Source: an uncultured Sporolactobacillus sp. (GTDB lineage: Bacteria > Bacillota > Bacilli > Bacillales > Sporolactobacillaceae). Taken from it: a stretch of 22,323 bases of DNA. Location of the stretch: contig UQRJ01000012.1 of assembly GCA_900543345.1 (NCBI GenBank), positions 1 to 22,323 on the forward strand. The letters are read 5' to 3'. Numbering within the stretch: position 1 is the first letter of the stretch; the number at the start of each line of letters is the position of its first letter. Made by a program: the position numbers and the translations under genes. Below, in pieces: positions 13,986 through 22,281 of this stretch. The notes beneath the pieces were generated by a model that was not told the DNA's origin, ran no database searches, and saw nothing but the letters and a program-made list of their open reading frames with translations.

Positions 13986-14900
13986 ATGATGAGCGAAAAA
14001 GGGAGCGATATACTCTTCGCCGGCGGTACGGCAATCATTTTATGGGCATCGGCCTTCGCCGGCATTCGGGCCGGACTGACGGCTTATTCGCCGTTGCATT
14101 TGGCCTTTTTGCGCATGCTGATCGGTTCGCTGGGGCTGGCCGGTTTCGCATTGCTGACCGGGCTACGTTTGCCGGATTTCCGCGACATTCCGATCATTTT
14201 GCTGGCCGGATTCAGCGGTTTTACTGTTTATCATTTAGCCTTGAATATCGGCGAAGTCACGGTAAGCGCCGGCCCCTCCAGCCTCATTGTGGCGTCGTCC
14301 CCGGTGTTCACGGCGCTGCTAGCAACGTTTCGCCACAGAGAGCGGCTGAGCACGCGGGGATGGCTGGGCACGGCCGTCTGTTTCGCCGGCGTGGCACTGG
14401 TCGCGCTCGGAACGGACGGGACGTTTCATTGGCGCAGCGGTATCTTCTGGATCTTATTGGCCGCCTTTTCCGAAAGCTTTTACTTCGTGATACAGCGGCC
14501 CTACTTGCAAAAATATGGTACGATCGCTTTTACGACCTATACGATTTGGGCCGGCACACTGTTCATGGCCTGCGGGGCACCCGGCGTGACAGCGGACATC
14601 CAATCCGCGTCACTCGCGGCCAATCTCAGTGTCCTCTACCTCGGTATTTTCCCGACGGCCGTCGCCTATTTGGCGTTTGCTTACGCCACCCTTCGCGCCG
14701 GTTCCACGAAAAGCTCTGCCTCTATCTATCTGACACCGGTGATCGCCGTGCTCATTGCCTGGTTCTGGCTGGGCGAAGTCCCCGACGGGCGGTCCATGAT
14801 CGGCGGAATCGTGGTGATGATCGGCGTCTTACTGGTCAGTCGCGGTGTCACCGTTAACAGGAAATTTAGAAACTCGTCGATACCGAAAAAACTGCGCTAA
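13986..14900 (+). CDS. EamA (DMT-family) transporter
   Basis: A 304-aa inner-membrane protein with about ten hydrophobic segments in two EamA repeats (roughly 12-140 and 150-285). Typical pieces are AIILWASAFAGIRAGLTAYS at the start, SLIVASSPVFTALLA in the first repeat and SSASIYLTPVIAVLIAWFWLGE in the second. Family members export amino acids, their derivatives or other small metabolites. AGGAG is ten bases before the ATG; a second ATG follows immediately. It is preceded by an Lrp/AsnC regulator on the same strand, the usual partner of amino-acid exporters. Substrate unknown. Confidence 0.92.
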   Translation: MMSEKGSDILFAGGTAIILWASAFAGIRAGLTAYSPLHLAFLRMLIGSLGLAGFALLTGLRLPDFRDIPIILLAGFSGFTVYHLALNIGEVTVSAGPSSLIVASSPVFTALLATFRHRERLSTRGWLGTAVCFAGVALVALGTDGTFHWRSGIFWILLAAFSESFYFVIQRPYLQKYGTIAFTTYTIWAGTLFMACGAPGVTADIQSASLAANLSVLYLGIFPTAVAYLAFAYATLRAGSTKSSASIYLTPVIAVLIAWFWLGEVPDGRSMIGGIVVMIGVLLVSRGVTVNRKFRNSSIPKKLR

Positions 14901-14937
14901 AAACAAAGCAAAATCTGTCTTCGGCGGATTTGACTAC

Positions 14938-14969
14938 GCAAACAGATTCCCCGGCATTCACCTGTTTGC
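14938..14969. repeat. Inverted repeat between the EamA and DedA genes
   Basis: GCAAACAG (14938-14945) and CTGTTTGC (14962-14969) form a perfect 8-bp stem with a 16-base loop between two convergent genes. A smaller AAATCTG/CGGATTT hairpin lies just before it (about 14911-14931). Neither has a T run, so the terminator function is only suggested by position. Confidence 0.4.
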
Positions 14970-15029
14970 CTAATGGGACTAAGCGCGTCAACAATCATCT
15001 TGCATCATTCCATTCGCCGGCGCAGCCAT

Positions 15030-16313
15030 CTAACGATTTTTCTTGATCAGAGACAGAAAGCGGAACAGTTCGAGCAGCAGAATCATACCGCTCCCCCATA
15101 CCGCTCCGAAAACGTAGCCGGCTAATAGATCGTTCGGATGCAACGCCGACAAATAGATTCCGCCGACAGCAAATACCAGCAGCAGCATGACAAGCAGACA
15201 GAATAGCACGGCCATCAGCCGATAATTTCTCTGATGACGAATCACGGCCATGATGAGAAGGCCATAAAAAATGACGACCAGGAATGCCTGCCGGTCGGGA
15301 AAATTCAGGCTGATCACCTGAGTACCGAGCATAAAATGAAACAGCCAACGGACACCGATTATAAATAGAAATCCGCCGGCTAATGTCAATCCATAGAACA
15401 GCAGCTCAAGCCACCGATCAACCCGATTGATGAGAATGATGGCTATGGTAAGCAGAAAAATGGCGGCCAACACCGACCGGGACGACAGGACATTGTAATG
15501 ACTCAGCATTGATCCCCAGCGATTCGCGAAAAGAAAGAAGACAATGGATCGGGTCACATGGTTGAACGGACCGACCTCGTTAGCCACAAAGTCCTGGATC
15601 ATACCGATCATCAACGTAAATAGGGCGACAAACGACGCAAGCAGCAGTACCAGAATCAGTTTGATCCTGAGAAAACTTTTATAGCGTTTAAAAAAAGACT
15701 GAAAAATTAACCGCAACGACTCTTTAATGAACGACCAGTTGGCCTTGATCACGACGTAGCCGATCACAATGATTGCTAAGAAGATGCTGGTCAGTACCAG
15801 CCATCTTTTGATCTGTACTTGATAGCTATCCCACTGCGGGCCGAGCACATAGCCGAGTGAAATAAACGTCCCTGTCCACAGTAAAACACCGATATAAGAA
15901 AACAAGGCGAACGAACGGAACGGCAACCGGATGACTCCGGAGATGATGCTGGCAACATGACGGATTCCGGGGATAAAATAAGTAAAGATCAACAGTACTT
16001 TGCCATATTTGCTGTACCAGCGCGAAATTCTAACCATTTTTTCCGGGCCCATATGGATATACCGCCCGTATTTTTTAAAGAAAGGCGCACCGAGTTTATA
16101 GCCAATCCAGTAGGAGATCGACACGCCGACGATCCCTCCGCTGCTTGCCGCCAAGACGGAATAAAGATAATTCATTTTCCCGTGAAAGGACAAAATGCCG
16201 ACATAACTCATTAGCGCTTCATTAGGAATCGGTATGCAAATCAACTCAAGCATCAGCGCGAAAAATAATGTCGGATAACCATATGTATTCAAAAGGCTCA
16301 TCAATCCGCTCAT
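15030..16313 (-). CDS. DedA-family protein fused to a degenerate PAP2 domain
   Basis: A 427-aa polytopic membrane protein. Residues 1-200 are a DedA/VTT domain: LELICIPIPNEALMSY (E23, paired prolines, E32) and YFIPGIRHVASIISG (112-126) are the family motifs. DedA proteins flip lipids such as undecaprenyl phosphate or phosphatidylethanolamine. Residues about 215-420 align in layout with PAP2 lipid phosphatases, but all three catalytic motifs are altered. KxxxxxxRP is VRWLFHFMLG (321-330), PSGH is PDRQ (339-342) and SRxxxxxHxxxD is GGIYLSALHPND (384-395). This half is therefore probably not a phosphatase and may bind lipid instead. GGAGG lies seven bases before the ATG. The gene seems to stand alone. 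Confidence 0.85.
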   Translation of the reverse strand: MSGLMSLLNTYGYPTLFFALMLELICIPIPNEALMSYVGILSFHGKMNYLYSVLAASSGGIVGVSISYWIGYKLGAPFFKKYGRYIHMGPEKMVRISRWYSKYGKVLLIFTYFIPGIRHVASIISGVIRLPFRSFALFSYIGVLLWTGTFISLGYVLGPQWDSYQVQIKRWLVLTSIFLAIIVIGYVVIKANWSFIKESLRLIFQSFFKRYKSFLRIKLILVLLLASFVALFTLMIGMIQDFVANEVGPFNHVTRSIVFFLFANRWGSMLSHYNVLSSRSVLAAIFLLTIAIILINRVDRWLELLFYGLTLAGGFLFIIGVRWLFHFMLGTQVISLNFPDRQAFLVVIFYGLLIMAVIRHQRNYRLMAVLFCLLVMLLLVFAVGGIYLSALHPNDLLAGYVFGAVWGSGMILLLELFRFLSLIKKNR

Positions 16314-16611
16314 ACCTGTTCCTCCGCCTGGAAACTAAAATAAACGGCCCGGCCGAAAAGCCTATTGCGAAAGTTAGCCTTTCATCGGTCCATGAATCGC
16401 CAAATCAGTTCTTCATTCAAATAATAAATCGTTCGCCGTGATGAATAAGTGACGGCTTCCCGCCGGGCAGCGGTCGGTTTGCTCCTCATTTGCGGAAAGT
16501 AACTGCGGACTCCGTTTCAGCGTTAAAATGGTCCCCCTTCAGTCAATTAACAATGACAATAAAAAGTGTGTTTCATATGCCGCTTCTTGGTATCGATCCG
16601 ATGACAAAATA
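16314..16611. other. Intergenic region upstream of the DedA fusion gene
   Basis: I see no gene here. It includes the DedA ribosome binding site at its left edge and a small CGGC-CGG-GCCG palindrome followed by TTTATTTT on the minus strand (about 16335-16353). No convincing sigma-A promoter could be picked. Two frames across the right part are open only by chance. Confidence 0.5.
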
Positions 16612-16642
16612 GAGGCGAAAAATCCAATTGATTCTTCGCCTC
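16612..16642 (-). terminator. Terminator of the two-component/CPL-protein cluster
   Basis: On the minus strand GAGGCGAAGAATC and GATTTTTCGCCTC form a 13-bp stem (one G-U pair) with a five-base loop, followed by TATTTTG. It comes 45 bases after the stop of the 89-aa gene and closes the leftward cluster. Confidence 0.85.
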
Positions 16643-16686
16643 CTCTACTAAATAATTCATTTGAATGTTTTTTTGGCGATTGGCAA

Positions 16687-16956
16687 TTAATGATGACGAC
16701 TCTCTTTCTTCATCATACCCGGCATCAGCAGCAGATGCATCAACGGGCAAATCAGGACCACAGCCAGGATGAGCCAATTTCCGGATCCCGAGACACCGCC
16801 AGTGACTAATAAGCCGGCAATCACGGCAATCGGAATACCGAAACAGATCGCCATCATCAGCATGCGGCTGTGCCGATGCCCGCTCTGTCGATGCTTTTCG
16901 CTGCCCTGAGACTGATGATCATGCGCATGATCGTTAGGGCTTCCGCAGCAGTTCAT
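16687..16956 (-). CDS. Small His/Cys-rich membrane protein with CPLMH motif (DUF2933-like)
   Basis: An 89-aa protein. The N-terminus is soluble and rich in possible metal ligands: MNCCGSPNDHAHDH, then HRQSGHRHSR. Two hydrophobic segments follow (about 32-52 and 60-78). The second contains ICPLMHLLLMPGMM, a Cys-Pro in the membrane followed by His and several Met, and the tail ends in HH. The layout resembles small DUF2933 proteins as I remember them; function is not established. GGGAGGGAG precedes the ATG. It is the last gene before a strong terminator. Metal (copper or silver type) binding is inferred from ligand content and from copA-copZ nearby. Confidence 0.75.
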   Translation of the reverse strand: MNCCGSPNDHAHDHQSQGSEKHRQSGHRHSRMLMMAICFGIPIAVIAGLLVTGGVSGSGNWLILAVVLICPLMHLLLMPGMMKKESRHH

Positions 16957-17089
16957 TACATTCTCCCTCCCTTGTTTATCATTTTTATCTTTACCCGATC
17001 ACGCTTGCCCGGTCATGGGCATATTGATTCGGTGCCGAGGTTATTCAGCACTTCATGTCCACAGCAGCAATCCGCAGTGCTTCATTCAA

Positions 17090-17290
17090 CTAATCTTTAT
17101 CTTTCTGCTCCCTCAGCTGCTGCCGTAACCGATTATTTTGCTCTTTTAGTGCACTTAATTCAGCTGTAGCATGTTGATGAGGTTCAGCCTGATCGGTTGC
17201 ATCTTTACGATGATGTCCGCCCATCATCAGCAACATCATCGGAATCATCATCAGGGGACATGCCAGCAGCGCCAGCCAACTCCAGTCCAT
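17090..17290 (-). CDS. Small CPLM-motif membrane protein with coiled-coil tail
   Basis: A 66-aa protein starting MDWSWLALLACPLMMIPMML. It has one hydrophobic helix (4-24) with Cys11-Pro12-Leu13-Met14 and six methionines in all along the segment, then GGHH and a polar tail with two more His. The tail, AELSALKEQNNRLRQQLREQ, has a leucine-zipper-like heptad, so it probably multimerises. The open frame extends far upstream to 17809, but that part is antisense-like and the real start is set by AGGAGG ten bases before the ATG at 17290. A 6-bp inverted repeat CCGCTA/TAGCGG (17311-17331) sits just upstream. Function unknown; likely metal-associated. Confidence 0.72.
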   Translation of the reverse strand: MDWSWLALLACPLMMIPMMLLMMGGHHRKDATDQAEPHQHATAELSALKEQNNRLRQQLREQKDKD

Positions 17291-17388
17291 CGATTGTTTC
17301 CCTCCTTTGTCCGCTATAGACATTGTAGCGGTGAAATGTGTGGATTCTGTATGGAAACGATAGAAAGTTGGCGGAAAAATAATTGGAA

Positions 17389-17583
17389 TTATTTCCTGAA
17401 GCGGTACCATATATAAAGGCCGCCGAAAATGACCAGCGGACAGGCAACCCACATGCAGACATTCGCAAATATCTTCCCGAACGTACGCAGGCTTGCATGA
17501 CCAAAGGCTCTTGCGGAGAAAAGCAGACAAGTCAATCCAGTAATCATAAGCAAAAATGAAAAGAACCAGTCGATTTTTTTCAT
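17389..17583 (-). CDS. Small two-helix membrane protein with ACPL motif
   Basis: A 64-aa protein, MKKIDWFFSFLLMITGLTCL followed by a second membrane segment that carries NVCMWVACPLVIFGGLYIWY (C43, C48-P49-L50) and a short basic tail RFRK. Its ATG overlaps the stop of the histidine kinase (ATGA), with GAGAGG upstream, so it is translated together with the kinase and may be its accessory or target. No family recognised. The Cys-Pro-Leu in a membrane helix is shared with the next two small genes. A perfect AT-rich palindrome, AAATAATTGGAATTATTT (17377-17394), covers its stop codon. Confidence 0.7.
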   Translation of the reverse strand: MKKIDWFFSFLLMITGLTCLLFSARAFGHASLRTFGKIFANVCMWVACPLVIFGGLYIWYRFRK

Positions 17584-18995
17584 GACCGATCGCCTCTCTT
17601 CCTCCACACGGCCTTATGGGGAAAACGCAGGGTAAAAGTCGTTCTCGTCCCTTTCCGGCTCTGAACCTGCACCGTTCCTCCCTGCATGTCGACATACTTT
17701 TTAACGATGGAAAGGCCCAGACCGGTTCCGCCGTATTCGCGCGCTCTGGATTTCTCAACGCGATAAAAACGTTCAAAGATATACGGCAATTCAGCCTGCG
17801 GAATGCCAATGCCGGTATCCGATACGGTCAGGACAACGGCTTCTTTCTGATCGGTCAGCCGCAGCAGAATCCGTCCTTTCTCCGTATAGTGGATCGCGTT
17901 TTCCAGCAGATTCAGCAGGATCTGCTCCATTCGCTGCCGATCGCCGCGGATCAAAGGCATGCGATCGGGAAGTTCGAGCTGCAGATTCAATCGCTTTTCT
18001 TCCGCTTTGAGTCGGACTTTTGCGGCGACTTCCTTCACGATCGCTTTGAGATCGAGCGGCGCCAGCGAAAGTGTGATCCGTCCTTCTTCCGTTTTGGCCA
18101 GCTCAAACAAGTCGGCGATCAAGTGCTCCAGGCGGAGGGATTCCTGATAAATGATCGTCAAATAGTGTTTTCGTTCTTCGGCGGAATCGACTAAACCGTC
18201 GTGCAGTACTTTGGCGTAACCCTGCAAATAAGTGACCGGCGTGCGTAGTTCATGAGAAACGTTTGCGAAAAAGGCCCGGCGTGAATCGCGATACCGTTGC
18301 AGACTCGCCGCCAGATCATTAATCGCATGAGCCAAGCGGCCGATTTCGTCGCGGCTGCCCGGTTGCAAACGGACGTCCCAGTGCCCCTCGGCCATTTTCT
18401 CCGTCATCTGTTGCATTTGCAGCAACGGGCGGGAGAATAATTTGCTCATGATCCAGATCAAACCCAGTGCGAGTAAAAAGGCCCCCAATCCGGATAGCAT
18501 CAGCAAATTCCGCAACTGCTGCAAAGATGCCTCCATCTTATGCATCGAAGCCACGACATAAATAGCCGAACGGATCGTTCTTCCGTTTCGAATCGGTTTA
18601 CCGACAATATAAAAATGGTTGCCGCGGCCATCCTCGCTCACAAAGGATTGCGTGCGACCCTTTAAAAGCTGCCGCGTATGCGGCGTTTTGATGACAGAGA
18701 GGCGCACTTTGTTCTCGCCGGGGAAGGCCAAAGGGCGGCCTTCCCCATTCAGCCATAGCACATCGACATCGGAGAACTCAGCAAAAGTCCGGATCATCGA
18801 TCGGGCCGTCGCGTTGTCGGACTCCGCCATCGTGACAAAATGAGCGGCAAGTTGCTGAGTATCTTCCTTCATTTGTGTCTCATAAAAAGTGGCAAACAGC
18901 CGATCCACAGCAAAGCCCAGCGAAATCAGAATGACAATCATCAGCACCATCACGACCGCACCCAGTTTTAAATCGATCCGATTGACATTTTTCAT
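17580..18995 (-). CDS. Sensor histidine kinase
   Basis: A 471-aa membrane-bound kinase. TM1 is at about 10-30, an extracytoplasmic sensor region at about 35-160 (no cysteine or His cluster seen), and TM2 at about 163-185. A HAMP domain (about 186-240) follows with the typical DEIGRLAHAINDLA. The phospho-acceptor is H248 in FFANVSHELRTPVTYLQGY. The ATPase domain has NLLENAIHYTEKG (N box), DTGIGIP (G1), YIFERFYR (F box) and GGTGLGLSIV (G2). Its ATG overlaps the regulator stop (ATGA), so the two are coupled. Signal unknown; position next to copper genes suggests an envelope metal or stress cue, by inference only. Confidence 0.95.
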   Translation of the reverse strand: MKNVNRIDLKLGAVVMVLMIVILISLGFAVDRLFATFYETQMKEDTQQLAAHFVTMAESDNATARSMIRTFAEFSDVDVLWLNGEGRPLAFPGENKVRLSVIKTPHTRQLLKGRTQSFVSEDGRGNHFYIVGKPIRNGRTIRSAIYVVASMHKMEASLQQLRNLLMLSGLGAFLLALGLIWIMSKLFSRPLLQMQQMTEKMAEGHWDVRLQPGSRDEIGRLAHAINDLAASLQRYRDSRRAFFANVSHELRTPVTYLQGYAKVLHDGLVDSAEERKHYLTIIYQESLRLEHLIADLFELAKTEEGRITLSLAPLDLKAIVKEVAAKVRLKAEEKRLNLQLELPDRMPLIRGDRQRMEQILLNLLENAIHYTEKGRILLRLTDQKEAVVLTVSDTGIGIPQAELPYIFERFYRVEKSRAREYGGTGLGLSIVKKYVDMQGGTVQVQSRKGTRTTFTLRFPHKAVWRKRGDRS

Positions 18996-19696
18996 CGTCC
19001 GGCCTCAGTGACAAACTTATAGCCGACACCCCAACTGGTCCGTATCGGGTGATAGGCTAATCCCGCCCACTTCAATTTTTCTCTGATATTTTTGACGTGG
19101 ATATCGACCACCCGGGCATCGCCGGCAAAATCATAGCTCCATATTTTTTCGATTAATTGTTCCCGCGACAGGACGCGCCCGCGATTTTCAGCTAAAGTGG
19201 TCAACAGTTCAAATTCCTTATGCGTCAGATCAAGCGGATGATGATCCACAAAAACCTGGCGTCCGTCCTTATCGATCGTCAGATTGGGAAAGCGAAGCAA
19301 CTGACGATTTGCCGCTCCTCCTGCCGCCATCGACGCCCGACGAATAAGCGCACGAATCCGAGCCAACAGTTCTTCCGGATCGAACGGCTTGGTCAAGTAA
19401 TCATCCGCTCCCAGATCGAGACCTTGCACCTTATCCTTTGTTTCTTCCAATGCCGTCAGCATGAGAATCGGGATCGATTGACTGTCGCGAATCGCCCGGC
19501 AAACCTGCCACCCGTCCATCCCGGGCAGCATCACATCGAGAATCACCAAGGCAAAAGTTTGCTTCTTTATTTTCAGCAGCGCATCGCGGCCGTTCGTTGC
19601 TTCAATCGGTTCAAAGTTTGTTTTCGTTAAATAAATGCGTAGCAAGTTGCGTAGTTTCCAGTCATCATCCACTACTAAAATTTTTAGTTTATTCAC
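18992..19696 (-). CDS. OmpR/PhoB-family response regulator
   Basis: Receiver domain about 1-118 with the acidic pair VVDDDWKL, phospho-acceptor Asp in VILDVMLPGMDGW (D54 from the chosen start), Thr in ILMLTALEE and Lys in YLTKPFDPEELLARI. The C-terminal winged helix (about 130-234) includes HPLDLTHKEFELLTTLAENR and VVDIHVKNIREKL, ending in SWGVGYKF. In-frame starts at 19705 (GTG) and 19702 (ATG) lie on or too near the AAAAGG site; the GTG at 19696 is eight bases after it and yields MNKLKILVVDDD. First gene of the cluster with the kinase and the three CPL proteins. The upstream gap (19697-19927) shows only a weak TATGAT -10 and a TGTCGACA palindrome (19764-19771). Confidence 0.94.
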   Translation of the reverse strand: MNKLKILVVDDDWKLRNLLRIYLTKTNFEPIEATNGRDALLKIKKQTFALVILDVMLPGMDGWQVCRAIRDSQSIPILMLTALEETKDKVQGLDLGADDYLTKPFDPEELLARIRALIRRASMAAGGAANRQLLRFPNLTIDKDGRQVFVDHHPLDLTHKEFELLTTLAENRGRVLSREQLIEKIWSYDFAGDARVVDIHVKNIREKLKWAGLAYHPIRTSWGVGYKFVTEAGR

Positions 19697-19927
19697 AATC
19701 ATCACCTTTTCCCATCATACCATTAAGACCACTTTTTACACCGTCGTCCGCGCCGATGCCGATTGTCGACACATTTTTGGAAATCATTGAGGCAGTGTCA
19801 CTTTTCTTGCCCGAGCTATGCGTCGTGATTTAAAATTCGCTGAATTTGTCCGCTCGATATGCAGATGAGACGATAACTGTATAGAATGATGTCAATCGGT
19901 CGTTTGGCCACGAGTGAATCAGGCAGT

Positions 19928-19954
19928 AAAAAAACCTCGCCGGTTCAGGCGAGG
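19928..19954 (-). terminator. Terminator of the copA-copZ operon
   Basis: Minus-strand CCTCGCC, loop TGAACC, GGCGAGG followed by TTTTTTT (19934-19928). A perfect 7-bp GC-rich stem with a T run, 18 bases after the copZ stop. Confidence 0.93.
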
Positions 19955-19972
19955 CATCCTGCTTCATAGTGA

Positions 19973-20182
19973 TTAGCCGACGACATCGTAGCCTTGGTCT
20001 TCCACGGCTGCTTTCATCTGATCGAAGCGGACTTTCGTTTCATCATAGTCAACCGTTGCTTTTCCTTGGTCAAGGCTCACCGAAACGCCCGATACGCCGT
20101 CCAATTCCTTTAATGCATCGGTCACCGCTTTTTTACAGTGCCCGCAGTGCATTCCCTTGATATCCAGTGTTGTCTGTGCCAT
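19973..20182 (-). CDS. copZ: Copper chaperone CopZ (intact metal site)
   Basis: A 69-aa single heavy-metal-associated (HMA) domain, cytosolic. The metal-binding loop is GMHCGHCKKAV (Cys13 and Cys16), the Cu(I) site of the Atx1/CopZ family. The remainder, DGVSGVSVSLDQGKATVDYD and a C-terminal DQGYDV, completes the ferredoxin-like fold. It would carry Cu(I) to CopA. AGAGGAG is seven bases before the ATG. Last gene of copA-copZ2-copZ1, with a strong terminator after it. Confidence 0.94.
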   Translation of the reverse strand: MAQTTLDIKGMHCGHCKKAVTDALKELDGVSGVSVSLDQGKATVDYDETKVRFDQMKAAVEDQGYDVVG

Positions 20183-20235
20183 GATTGATCTCCTCTTTTC
20201 GTTGTATTGATAACCCGTACATTGCTCAAGCGCAA

Positions 20236-20451
20236 TCAGTGTTGCCCGACGACGTCGTAACCCTGCTCTTCCACGGCTTGTTTCATATCGTCATAGTTGA
20301 CCTTCGCGTCGTCATAGTCGACCGCGGCTTGCCCCGCTTGCAAGTCGACGCTGACGGCCGACACGCCGTCCAGCCCTGCCAATGTCTTCGTGACCAGGTG
20401 CCGGCAATGCTCGCCCATCATGCCTTTTACATCTAACGTTGTTTTTGCCAT
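20236..20451 (-). CDS. CopZ-like HMA protein lacking the first metal cysteine
   Basis: A 71-aa HMA-domain protein, clearly a paralogue of the adjacent copZ (AKTTLDVKGM, DGVSAVSVDL, AVDYDDAKV, EEQGYDVVG). The loop reads GMMGEHCRHLV rather than GMxCxxC. The first cysteine is Gly14 (codon GGC, one base from TGC) and only Cys17 remains, flanked by two histidines (EHCRH). It therefore cannot bind Cu(I) in the standard two-cysteine way. The rest of the fold is conserved and the ribosome binding site (AAAGGAG, ten bases) is good, so it is not an obvious pseudogene. It lies 35 bases after copA. Confidence 0.9.
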   Translation of the reverse strand: MAKTTLDVKGMMGEHCRHLVTKTLAGLDGVSAVSVDLQAGQAAVDYDDAKVNYDDMKQAVEEQGYDVVGQH

Positions 20452-20486
20452 TGCTATCAGGCTCCTTTATCATTTTTTCCCAACGT

Positions 20487-22281
20487 TCAAATTTTCACGC
20501 GTTTCAAGCGTAAACTGTTGGCAACAACGGAGACGGAACTGAAAGCCATCGCCGCACCGGCCACCCACGGTGCCAGCAAACCAAGCGCGGCCACCGGAAT
20601 GCCGATTGAATTATAGAACAAGGCCCAGAACAGATTTTGCCGGATATTGCGCATCGTTTTCCTGCTCAGATCGATCGCCCTGGGAATGTGCAGCAAGTCG
20701 CCGCCGACCAAAGTGATATCGGCCGCTTCGATGGCCACATCCGTCCCGGTCCCGATCGCCATCCCGATATCGGCCGTCGCCAGTGCGGGCGCATCGTTAA
20801 TGCCGTCGCCGACCATCGCCACCTTCAGTCCTTGCGCCTGCAATGCTTTGACCTTGGCAACTTTTTCTTCCGGCAGTACTTCGGCAAAGACGTGATCGAT
20901 GCCCGCCTGAGCGGCAATCGCCTGGGCCGTGCGCGCATTATCGCCGGTAATCATGTAAACGGCGAGGCCGCGGTTTTTCAATTGCTCGATAGCCTGCTGC
21001 GAAGACGGTTTGATCGTATCGGCCACGGCAATAATGCCTTGCAAGCGGCCATCCAAGGCAACAAGCATTGCCGTTTTCCCGGCCGCTTCCAGCTGCTTCA
21101 TCTGCGCTTCGCTATCCGCCGAGGCAATGCCTTCCTTTTCCATCAACCGCCGCGTGCCGATTGCCACCGCCCGGCCGGAAACGGTGGCTTCAATACCGTA
21201 ACCGGCCAGCGCTTTGAAGTCGTCGGCGGGCGGCAGCGACGAAACCTGCTGCTTACCGTAAGCGACGATCGCCTGCGCCAGCGGATGCTCGCTGGCCGAT
21301 TCGGCTGCCGCGGCCAGCGACACCAGCTCATGGCGATCCGCTCCGCTGAGCAGGACGACATCGGTCACTTCCGGCTTCCCGTTGGTAATCGTGCCAGTCT
21401 TGTCGAACAGGATGGCCTGCAGATTTTGCGTGGCTTCGAGATACTCGCCGCCTTTATAGAGGATGCCGTTTTCCGCTCCCTTACCGGTGCCGACCATGAT
21501 CGATGTCGGCGTCGCCAAACCGAGCGCGCACGGGCAAGCGATGACCAGCACGCTGATCGCCGCAATCAGTGCCGGAGCCAGCTGTCCGGGCGTAACCAGT
21601 AAAATCCAGATCAGGAAAGCCAGCAAGGCAATGCCGATGACGATCGGCACAAAGATGCCGGAAATCCGGTCGGCAAGTCGCTGGATCGGCGCTTTCGATC
21701 CTTGCGCCTCTTCAACAATGCGGACAATGGCTGCCAGCGCGGTATCTTTGCCGACCTTTTCGGCTTTCATCGTCAACGTGCCATTGGCATTGACCGTGGC
21801 GCCGATGACCGTATCGCCCTTCGCCTTTTCGACCGGGATCGATTCGCCGCTGATCATCGATTCGTCGACCGCCGAACGGCCGTCGATGACAATCCCATCG
21901 ACCGGAATCTTTTCTCCAGGACGGACGCGCAGCAAGTCGCCAACCGCGACTTGATCGATCGGCACTTTTCGCTCTTGCCCGTCCTCAATCCGCGTCGCCT
22001 CTTTCGCTTGCAAATTCAAGAGTTCGGTAATCGCCGTCGTTGTCCGCCGTTTGGCGCGGGCTTCAAAATATTTACCCAGTAGAACCAGCGTAATCAGAAT
22101 CGCACTGGTTTCAAAGTAAAGATCGGGCATCGTTAGCGTGCCGAATTGGTAACGAAATGTTTCAACCACGCTGTAGAAATACGCCGCACTCGTCCCCAAC
22201 GCGACCAATACATCCATATTGGCGCTCTTATCGCGCAACGCTTTGACGCCGTTGATATAAAATGTACCGCCGATATAAAAT
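20487..22281 (-). CDS. copA: Copper-exporting P1B-type ATPase CopA (N-terminus missing)
   Basis: About 597 genuine residues of a Cu(I)-transporting ATPase in the cytoplasmic membrane. Motifs in order: actuator-domain ISGES, the membrane metal site VIACPCALGLATPTS (CPC at about residues 249-251 of the fragment), phosphorylation DKTGT (about 293-297), SEHPLAQ in the nucleotide domain, GDGINDAPAL, and a final membrane pair ending NLFWALFYNSIGIPVAALGL and AAMAFSSVSVVANSLRLKR. The N-terminal HMA domains and first membrane helices (roughly 200 residues) are cut off at the contig end. An automated call would start at a GTG in the adapter (22310) and add a false MGSEMCIRDR. Operon with the two copZ genes. 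Confidence 0.96.

Noticed and set aside
14042..14857. 271-aa alternative plus-strand frame inside the EamA gene
   Set aside because: Same-strand shadow frame without ribosome binding site; the overlapping frame has clear EamA repeats and membrane segments.
17291..17809. Long upstream part of the frame ending at 17090
   Set aside because: It covers the 64-aa gene and the kinase end in other frames and lacks a ribosome binding site. The real start is the ATG at 17290 behind AGGAGG.
20637..21602. 321-aa plus-strand frame inside copA
   Set aside because: Antisense shadow of a GC-rich P-type ATPase gene, rich in Arg/His/Asp with no family features.
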